Positions 1 through 3,923 of a stretch of 7,394 nucleotides of DNA are shown here, piece by piece (the stretch's first letter is position 1; every line of letters starts with the position of its first letter). The notes under the pieces were generated by a model. The model was given only the letters and a program-made list of their open reading frames with translations, was not told where the DNA came from and did no database searches. The position numbers and the translations under genes were made by a program. Source of the stretch: CAYXOX01 sp964466745 (GTDB taxonomy: Bacteria > Pseudomonadota > Alphaproteobacteria > Rhodobacterales > Rhodobacteraceae). The stretch is from NCBI GenBank assembly GCA_964466745.1, contig CAYXOX010000149.1, positions 1-7,394 on the forward strand, written 5' to 3'.

Positions 1-195
1 GGCTCGAACAGGCCCGCCCAGACGCCCCGCCCGGCAGGCAGGGCCCGGCAGCGCCGGGCCACCCGGCCGGTTCGGCGGCCTGCGCCGCGCCGCGGGCGTA
101 CGCTGCACCCGGGCCGCGCGCCCTTCGCGCCTCGCGGCTGGCCGGAAGCGTCCGTTCGGCCCGGGTCCGCCCCGCCGGGTTCGGGGCCCGGCGCG
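1..195. other. Extremely GC-rich segment without a recognisable gene
   Basis: Counting by eye, only 28 of the first 180 bases are A or T, about 84% GC, which is above the rest of the window. Plus frames 1 and 3 are open throughout and so are the minus frames I translated, as expected at this GC content. The translations are Arg/Pro/Gly/Ala-rich and match no family I know. The aspartate transcarbamoylase gene pyrB often lies upstream of this kind of dihydroorotase-like gene, but none of the translations resembles a PyrB C-terminus. The segment may be an intergenic or leader region, or the tail of an unrecognised gene that starts before the window. It contains a strong GC hairpin and copies of a CCCGGG-centred repeat. 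Confidence 0.5.
42..60. repeat. Perfect 8-bp GC inverted repeat, 3-nt loop
   Basis: GGCCCGGC (42-49) and GCCGGGCC (53-60) are perfect reverse complements separated by AGC. An RNA copy from either strand would form a very stable hairpin. No T-run follows on either strand, so it does not meet the usual definition of an intrinsic terminator. It could mark the end of an upstream transcript or be a structured leader. In DNA this GC-rich, chance is also a real possibility. Confidence 0.6.
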
Positions 196-330
196 ATGGC
201 CCCTCACGCGCTCGTTCTCCTTGCGGGGCCCATGGCAGGCGCGACGGCTGCCATGGGCGCCCTCATCCTCGCGCCGGCCTTGGGCGTTCCGTTCGCGCCC
301 GCACTGACCCCGCCCATCGGCCCGGGTGCA
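104..330. repeat. 13-bp inverted repeat flanking the small ORF
   Basis: TGCACCCGGGCCG (104-116) is the exact reverse complement of CGGCCCGGGTGCA (318-330). A third copy of the 10-bp core, CGGCCCGGGT, lies at 157-166 in the same orientation as the right arm. The arms enclose the putative ORF at 196-348, and the right arm ends on the A of the ATG at 330. Base composition makes GC words common here, but the TGCA ends make the match less trivial. No function is known to me. Confidence 0.55.
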
Positions 331-348
331 TGGAGCCTCTCGCCGTGA
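196..348 (+). CDS. Putative small hydrophobic protein (50 aa), possibly the tail of a longer ORF
   Basis: This is an unrecognised product. From the first ATG in the frame it encodes 50 residues, beginning MAPHALVLLAGPMAGATAAM. The composition is Ala/Leu/Gly/Pro-rich, with a hydrophobic stretch at about residues 5-34 that could span the membrane and a Pro-rich tail ending in WSLSP. The best argument that it is translated is its end: the TGA at 346-348 overlaps the likely GTG start of the next gene as GTGA, the same junction used twice further down this gene chain. About four-fifths of third codon positions are G or C, so codon use is compatible with coding. Against it, the Shine-Dalgarno sequence is weak and the frame stays open to the window edge, so the true start may be farther upstream. 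Confidence 0.35.
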   Translation: MAPHALVLLAGPMAGATAAMGALILAPALGVPFAPALTPPIGPGAWSLSP

Positions 349-815
349 GCGACGCGATGCAGACCCACACGCCTCTCGCCCCCACCACGCAGCTCGAGCC
401 GGGCGAGGCGGTACGCGAGCAGTTCCACGCCGACAGGGGCACCTACTGGCGCGCCCATGCCTGGCTCGCCGCCATCGCCATGGCGATCGGGATGGGCGTG
501 CTCTGGGCGATGGGCAATGCCCATGTCTGGACGGGCGCGGTCGGCGGGCTGGCGGCGGTGGCGGTCCGCGGCGGCTATCTGGCCTCCGACGAGGTGAAGA
601 TGCGCTGGGACCTCACGGACAGGCGCCTCCTCGGCCCCGGCACGCGCGCAGTGGAGCTTGCACAGATCGCCCGCGTGGGCAGCATCGCGGGCGCCGTGCA
701 GGTTGTCACGCGCGGCGGCGACAAGCACCTCATCAAGTACCAGCCCGATCCGGGGCGGGTGATCGCCGCCATCGAGGCCGCCCGCGCGGCGATACCTCCG
801 AAAGACGCGCCATGA
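345..815 (+). CDS. Bacterial PH-domain (bPH2/DUF304-like) inner membrane protein
   Basis: The gene encodes 156 aa from a GTG start. The soluble N-terminus is followed by two hydrophobic helices at about residues 38-57 and 61-80. A C-terminal domain (about 84-150) then has the pattern W-x-L-T-D-R-R-L-L, followed by strands and a final helix. This resembles the bacterial PH-like fold seen in YdbS/YdbT-type proteins. I chose the GTG at 345 because GGAG (332-335) lies 9 nt upstream and the GTG overlaps the previous stop. ATG codons at 330 and 357 are alternatives. The stop overlaps the ATG of the dihydroorotase-like gene (ATGA, 812-815), which indicates translational coupling. The role is unknown. 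bPH2 domains occur in membrane and envelope proteins, and a link to pyrimidine or lipid synthesis rests on position alone. Confidence 0.82.
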   Translation: MSDAMQTHTPLAPTTQLEPGEAVREQFHADRGTYWRAHAWLAAIAMAIGMGVLWAMGNAHVWTGAVGGLAAVAVRGGYLASDEVKMRWDLTDRRLLGPGTRAVELAQIARVGSIAGAVQVVTRGGDKHLIKYQPDPGRVIAAIEAARAAIPPKDAP

Positions 816-2083
816 CCGAAACCATCCTGCGCAACGCCCGCCTGATCGACCCCGCGGCCGGAACGGAAACGCTCGGCTGGCTCCGCATCGCCGGCGGCTT
901 GATCGCGGAGACCGGCACCGGGCCACGGCCCGACGGGCACGATTGCGGCGGGGCCTGCCTCGCGCCCGGCATCGTCGACCTCGGCGTGAAGGTGGGCGAG
1001 CCCGGAGAGCGCCACAAGGAGAGCTTCCGCTCGGCCGGCCGCGCGGCGGCCGCGGGCGGCGTGACCACCATCGTCACCCGCCCCGACACCACCACCCCCA
1101 TCGACACGCCCGAGGTGCTCGAATTCGTCCGCAAGCGCGGGCAGGACGCGGCGCCGGTGCATTTCCGCCCCATGGCCGCGCTCACCAAGGGCCGCTCGGG
1201 GCGCGAGATGACCGAGATCGGGTTTCTCCTCGATGCCGGCGCAGTCGCCTTCACCGATGGCGATCACGTGGTGACCGATACCAAGGTGCTCTCGCGCTGC
1301 ATGACCTACGCGCGCTCGCTCGGCGCGCTGATCGTCGGCCACCCGCAGGATCCCGGGCTGAGCGCCGGGGCCTCGGTCACCTCGGGCAAGTTCGCCTCGC
1401 TGCGCGGCCTGCCGGCCGTCTCGCCCATGGCCGAAAGGCTGGGGCTGGAGCGCGACCTCGCGCTGGTGGAGATGACGGGCGCGCGCTACCACGCCGACCA
1501 GATCTCGACGGCCGCGGCGCTGCCCGCGCTCGTCCGCGCCAGGGCCGGCGGGCTCGACGTGACAGCGGGGGTCTCGATCCATCACCTCACGCTCAACGAG
1601 TTCGACGTCGGCGACTACCGGACCTTCTTCAAGGTCAAGCCGCCCCTGCGCAGCGAGGACGACCGCATGGCCATGGTCGAGGCGGTGCGCGACGGGGTGA
1701 TCGACGTGATCTGCTCCATGCACACCCCGCAGGACGAGGAGAGCAAGCGCCTCCCCTTCGAGGCGGCGGCGAGCGGGGCCGTGGGGCTGGAAACGCTCCT
1801 GCCCGCCGCGCTGCGCCTCTACCACGCGGGCCAGCTGGATCTGGCGCAGCTCTTCCGCGCCCTCTCGCTCAACCCGGCCCTGCGGCTCGGGCTGCACGGC
1901 GGGCGGCTTTCGCCGGGCGCGCCGGCCGACCTCGTGCTTTTCGATCCCGACACCCCCTTCGTGCTCGATCGGTCCGACCTGCTCTCGAAATCGAAGAACA
2001 CGCCCTTCGATGGCCAGCGGATGCAGGGGCGCGTGCGCGCCACGCTGGTATCGGGCGCGTGCGTCCACGGCGCGCTGCCGTGA
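812..2083 (+). CDS. pyrC: Dihydroorotase-family protein, probably non-catalytic (PyrC'/PyrX type)
   Basis: The 423-aa product has the length and layout of a class I dihydroorotase, the amidohydrolase that closes carbamoyl-aspartate to dihydroorotate in pyrimidine synthesis. Family landmarks remain: PGIVD (52-56), EPG (63-65), AGGVTT (81-86), FTDGD (147-151), GHPQD (176-180), KPPLRSEDDR (276-285) and GLETLLP (325-331). The metal site is largely lost. The usual D-x-H-x-H-x-R-E-P-G reads DLGVKVGEPG (56-65), so both histidines are G58 and K60 and the substrate arginine is G62. The later ligand histidine aligns with Q230, and the aspartate of T-D-H-A-P-H aligns with M303. D149 and H177 are retained. 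Pseudomonas PyrC' (PyrX) is a known inactive homologue required for the aspartate transcarbamoylase (PyrB) complex, and I infer a similar role here. An active PyrC should then exist elsewhere in the genome. The start overlaps the previous stop, and the stop overlaps the plsY GTG. Confidence 0.9.
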   Translation: MTETILRNARLIDPAAGTETLGWLRIAGGLIAETGTGPRPDGHDCGGACLAPGIVDLGVKVGEPGERHKESFRSAGRAAAAGGVTTIVTRPDTTTPIDTPEVLEFVRKRGQDAAPVHFRPMAALTKGRSGREMTEIGFLLDAGAVAFTDGDHVVTDTKVLSRCMTYARSLGALIVGHPQDPGLSAGASVTSGKFASLRGLPAVSPMAERLGLERDLALVEMTGARYHADQISTAAALPALVRARAGGLDVTAGVSIHHLTLNEFDVGDYRTFFKVKPPLRSEDDRMAMVEAVRDGVIDVICSMHTPQDEESKRLPFEAAASGAVGLETLLPAALRLYHAGQLDLAQLFRALSLNPALRLGLHGGRLSPGAPADLVLFDPDTPFVLDRSDLLSKSKNTPFDGQRMQGRVRATLVSGACVHGALP

Positions 2084-2703
2084 CCCCGGCCCTCGAAAGC
2101 ACGCCGGCCGCGCTCGCGCTGTGGCTGGCGCTGGGCTACCTCGCCGGGTCGGTGCCCTTCGGGCTCGTGATTGCGCGGCTCTTCGGGCTGGGAGACCTGC
2201 GCAAGATCGGCTCGGGCAACATCGGCGCAACCAACGTGCTGCGCACCGGCAACAGGCTGGCAGCGGCGCTGACGCTTCTGCTCGACGCCGGCAAGGCGGG
2301 GCTGATGGTGCTGGCCGCACGGCTCTTCGCCGCCGAGGATGCCGCGCAGCTGGCCGGGCTCGCGGCCTTCGCGGGCCATTGCTACCCGGTGTGGCTGGGG
2401 TTCCGCGGCGGCAAGGGGGTCGCCACGCTCTTCGGGCTTCTCTTCGCGCTCGCCTGGCCCGTGGGGCTGGCCGCCGGCGCGACATGGCTCGCCACGGCCG
2501 CCCTGTGGCGCTTCTCGTCGCTGGCGGCGCTCGTGGCCGCGGCGAGCGTTCCGCTCTGGGCGCTGGGGCTCGGCAGCGCGCATCTCGCCGCGCTCGGCAT
2601 CCTGCTGGCCGCCCTCATCTTCTGGCGCCACCGCGAGAACATCGCGCGCCTGCTGGCGGGAGCCGAGCCGAGGATCGGCGCGGGCCGGAAGCCGGGCAGC
2701 TAG
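2080..2703 (+). CDS. plsY: Acyl-phosphate:glycerol-3-phosphate acyltransferase PlsY
   Basis: PlsY is an integral membrane enzyme that transfers an acyl group from acyl-phosphate to glycerol-3-phosphate. It makes lysophosphatidic acid, the first step of phospholipid synthesis. The 207-aa product has the usual length. The family motifs are clear: GSGNIGATNVLRT (44-56), GHCYPVWLGFRGGKGVAT (99-116), which includes the glycerol-3-phosphate-binding loop, and HRENIARLLAGAE (184-196) with H184, N187 and E196. Several hydrophobic helices fill the remainder, with the first at about 9-30. The start is the GTG at 2080, which overlaps the previous stop as GTGA. No good Shine-Dalgarno sequence precedes it, so translation probably depends on coupling. 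The open frame extends far upstream but only as a shadow of the dihydroorotase-like gene. A Lys-Pro-Gly-Ser tail ends the protein. Confidence 0.96.
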   Translation: MTPALESTPAALALWLALGYLAGSVPFGLVIARLFGLGDLRKIGSGNIGATNVLRTGNRLAAALTLLLDAGKAGLMVLAARLFAAEDAAQLAGLAAFAGHCYPVWLGFRGGKGVATLFGLLFALAWPVGLAAGATWLATAALWRFSSLAALVAAASVPLWALGLGSAHLAALGILLAALIFWRHRENIARLLAGAEPRIGAGRKPGS

Positions 2704-2721
2704 CGCGCGGGCAGGTTTCGG

Positions 2722-2733
2722 GGCCGCGCGGCC
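2722..2733. terminator. GC palindrome between convergent plsY and rlmH, possible weak terminator
   Basis: The 45-nt gap between the two convergent stop codons contains the perfect 12-bp palindrome GGCCGCGCGGCC, with GGCCAAGGCC overlapping its right side. The position suits a bidirectional terminator. Neither side has a T-run and the stem is only about 4 bp with a 4-nt loop, so an intrinsic terminator is doubtful. Factor-dependent termination is equally likely. Confidence 0.25.
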
Positions 2734-2748
2734 AAGGCCACGTCCGGG

Positions 2749-3219
2749 TCACGCCCGATGGTAGGGAGAACCGGCGAGGATCGTGACGCTGCGATAGAGC
2801 TGCTCGGCGATCATGGCACGGGCGAGCATGTGCGGCCAGACCATGGGCCCGAGCGAGAGCACGGTATCGGCCCGCGCCACGAGATCGGGATCGAGCCCGT
2901 CGGCCCCCCCGACGAGGAAGGCGGCGCAGGGCCGGCCGGCATCGCGCCACGCGGCCACGCGCTCGGCCAGTTGCGGGGAACTGAGCATGCGCCCGCGCTC
3001 GTCGAGCGCGCAGATCGCGGCACCGCCCGGCACGCTCCTTGCAAGCAGGCATGCCTCGGCAACCGGCCCGCCGCCGCGCTTGTCCTCGATCTCGACGACG
3101 TCGGCCGGTCCGAGGCCATGCGGCCGACCTGCCCGGTCGATCCGGCCGAGATAATCGTCCACGAGCTGCGCCTCGGGGCCGGAGCGGGCCCGGCCCACGG
3201 CGCAGATCCTCAGCCGCAC
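2749..3219 (-). CDS. rlmH: 23S rRNA (pseudouridine(1915)-N(3))-methyltransferase RlmH
   Basis: RlmH is a small SPOUT-class enzyme that uses S-adenosylmethionine to methylate N3 of pseudouridine 1915 in helix 69 of 23S rRNA, acting on assembled 70S ribosomes. The 156-aa product matches the usual family length. Motifs include ALDERG (71-76), the GGADG cofactor loop (104-108), MVWPHMLARAMIAEQLYR (126-143) and the characteristic C-terminus PYHRA. I chose the GTG at 3219 because VRLRICAVGRARSGPE matches where the family begins. An in-frame upstream start at 3267 would add 16 residues (MDALRGREPRRQGLRA) from the overlapping rsfS region that look non-native. The gene starts 5 nt after the rsfS stop, so the two are almost certainly co-transcribed. 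An AAGG/GAGGG stretch precedes the start. Confidence 0.95.
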   Translation of the reverse strand: MRLRICAVGRARSGPEAQLVDDYLGRIDRAGRPHGLGPADVVEIEDKRGGGPVAEACLLARSVPGGAAICALDERGRMLSSPQLAERVAAWRDAGRPCAAFLVGGADGLDPDLVARADTVLSLGPMVWPHMLARAMIAEQLYRSVTILAGSPYHRA

Positions 3220-3224
3220 GGCCC

Positions 3225-3596
3225 TCAGGCCTTGGCGGCGCGGCTCGCGGCCTCGGAGGGCATCCACATCTTCTCGAGCTGGTAGAACTCGCGCACCTCG
3301 GGGCGGAAGACATGAACGATCACGTCGCCGGTGTCGATCAGGACCCAGTCGCCGGTCTCGCGGCCCTCGACCTTGGTGGCGAGCCCGAGCTCGGATTTCA
3401 GCCGCTCGCTCAGCTTCTCGGCAATGGAGATCACCTGCCGCGACGAGCGGCCGGAGCAGATCACCATGTAGTCGCCGATCTCGGACTTGCCGCGCAGATC
3501 GATCTGCACGATCTCCTCGGCCTTGTCGTCTTCGAGCGATGTGAGAATGAAGGAGAGAAGCTCGCGACTCTCCGGTTGGGGGTGTGCTGCCTTCAC
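3225..3596 (-). CDS. rsfS: Ribosome silencing factor RsfS (RsfA/Iojap family)
   Basis: RsfS binds ribosomal protein uL14 on the 50S subunit and blocks 30S joining, lowering translation in stationary phase or starvation. The 123-aa product carries the domain at about 11-112: DDKAEEIVQIDLRGKS (23-38), GDYMVICSGRSSRQV (41-55), KVEGRETGDWVLIDTGDVIVH (75-95) and FRPEVREFYQLEKMW (97-111). The C-terminus is a short Ala-rich tail. I prefer the GTG at 3596 because GAGGA sits 7 nt upstream and the conserved domain begins soon after. The frame stays open upstream to a TGA at 3663-3665 but contains no ATG. A CTG at 3644 lies 8 nt after a strong AGGAGG and would add 16 residues. The stop of an 18-codon ORF overlaps the GTG. 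rlmH follows after 5 nt. Confidence 0.95.
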   Translation of the reverse strand: MKAAHPQPESRELLSFILTSLEDDKAEEIVQIDLRGKSEIGDYMVICSGRSSRQVISIAEKLSERLKSELGLATKVEGRETGDWVLIDTGDVIVHVFRPEVREFYQLEKMWMPSEAASRAAKA

Positions 3597-3649
3597 GGCA
3601 GCGTCCTCAGGAGCGGGTCTGGCCGCTTCGGAAGAAAGTGACAGGACAT
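3593..3649 (-). CDS. Possible 18-aa leader ORF upstream of rsfS
   Basis: An ATG at 3649 begins the peptide MSCHFLPKRPDPLLRTLP. Its TGA (3593-3595) overlaps the rsfS GTG as GTGA, the arrangement expected for translational coupling. A near-perfect AGGAGG (plus-strand CCTCCT, 3653-3658) precedes it, although the 3-nt spacing is shorter than usual. The peptide resembles nothing I know. Other readings are that the Shine-Dalgarno sequence serves an in-frame CTG start of rsfS at 3644, or that a one-base change has split an originally longer RsfS N-terminus. One extra base after the ATG would join it to the rsfS frame. Confidence 0.35.
   Translation of the reverse strand: MSCHFLPKRPDPLLRTLP
3604..3608 (-). 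promoter_or_regulatory. Shine-Dalgarno sequence that decides the rsfS GTG start
   Basis: On the minus strand this reads GAGGA, 7 nt before the GTG at 3596. Good sequence and spacing support the GTG over the CTG at 3644. It lies inside the 18-codon ORF, so ribosomes finishing that ORF would end at this site. Confidence 0.55.
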
Positions 3650-3655
3650 TGTCCT
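3643..3655. repeat. 13-bp palindrome at the leader start codon
   Basis: AGGACA-T-TGTCCT is a perfect inverted repeat with a single central base. In RNA of the rsfS strand it forms AGGAC-AAU-GUCCU. The A and first two bases of the leader AUG would lie at the loop, and the 3' half of the AGGAGG element would be paired. It could reduce ribosome access or be a protein-binding site. It is short, so its function is uncertain. Confidence 0.45.
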
Positions 3656-3657
3656 CC

Positions 3658-3701
3658 TGGTGTCAAACGCCGTGACAAGCCCCGGCGCCGGGCTGACACC
3701 A
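3658..3701. repeat. 8-bp inverted repeat (28-bp spacer) over the predicted rsfS start point, possible operator
   Basis: TGGTGTCA (3658-3665) and TGACACCA (3694-3701) are perfect reverse complements. The promoter-side arm begins at the last base of the proposed -10 hexamer and runs to about the expected transcription start. The other arm abuts the AGGAGG element. A further TGACA lies between them at 3673-3677, exactly 21 bp from the one at 3694. If the promoter call is right, the first arm is mostly untranscribed, which favours a DNA operator over an RNA hairpin. An inner GC palindrome (AGCCC 3678-3682 with GGGCT 3690-3694) could fold in RNA. I cannot name a regulator with this site. Confidence 0.45.
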
Positions 3702-3729
3702 AGATAGCATCGGCACGGAGCGATCTCAA
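3701..3729 (-). promoter_or_regulatory. Putative sigma-70 promoter for rsfS-rlmH
   Basis: On the minus strand TTGAGA (plus 3724-3729) and TATCTT (plus 3701-3706) are separated by 17 bp. These match five of six and four of six bases of the TTGACA/TATAAT consensus. Transcription would begin near 3694, about 100 nt before the rsfS GTG. The promoter lies in the gap between ccoS and rsfS, which suggests that rsfS-rlmH need not rely on read-through from the cco operon. Confidence 0.5.
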
Positions 3730-3755
3730 CGGCACCGGAGCCCGGGGGCGAAAGC

Positions 3756-3914
3756 TCAGCTTTTGGGCTTGTCGTCGTATTCGCCCGAGAGGATGCGGCG
3801 GCTGTCGCCCTCCGGATCCTCGTACTGGCCCGATCGCGCCGTGTAGAGGAAGAAAACGAGGCCAAGGCCGCCCAGGAAGAGCGAGATGGGGATGAGAAAA
3901 ACCAGAACGTCCAT
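3756..3914 (-). CDS. ccoS: cbb3-type cytochrome oxidase assembly protein CcoS
   Basis: CcoS (FixS/RdxS) is a tiny single-span membrane protein needed for cofactor insertion into the cbb3-type oxidase. The 52-aa product begins MDVLVFLIPISLFLGGLGLV. One transmembrane helix (about 4-24) is followed by a short charged cytoplasmic tail with the typical SGQYEDPEGDSRRIL pattern (28-42) and a Lys-Pro-Lys-Ser end. This is the normal length and layout for the family. It follows ccoI after 9 nt, and its Shine-Dalgarno AGGA overlaps the ccoI TAG stop as TAGGA, so coupling is likely. It is the last gene of the cco assembly operon. No convincing intrinsic terminator follows, although a 13-bp palindrome (AAAGCT-C-AGCTTT, 3751-3763) spans its stop codon. 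Confidence 0.94.
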   Translation of the reverse strand: MDVLVFLIPISLFLGGLGLVFFLYTARSGQYEDPEGDSRRILSGEYDDKPKS

Positions 3915-3923
3915 GCGCCGATC

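Noticed and set aside
204..926. 240-codon minus-strand open frame over the start of the PH-domain gene
   Set aside because: It has low-complexity Arg/Ala/Gly composition and runs opposite two coupled genes. No motif or credible ribosome site supports it.
943..2079. Long N-terminal extension of plsY in the same frame
   Set aside because: The extension lies inside the dihydroorotase-like gene, is Arg-rich and has no plausible fold. PlsY homologues begin near the GTG at 2080.
575..2485. 636-codon open frame on the minus strand opposite the dihydroorotase-like gene and plsY
   Set aside because: The composition is Arg/Ala/Pro/Gly-rich with no domain, and it is a shadow of two well-supported genes.
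3220..3267. Upstream start for RlmH adding 16 residues
   Set aside because: The added residues are Arg-rich and overlap the rsfS coding sequence. The conserved family N-terminus begins at the GTG at 3219.
3751..3763. AAAGCT-C-AGCTTT palindrome at the ccoS stop as a terminator
   Set aside because: The single-base centre leaves no loop, the stem is A/T-rich at its ends, and no T-run follows downstream in the direction of transcription.
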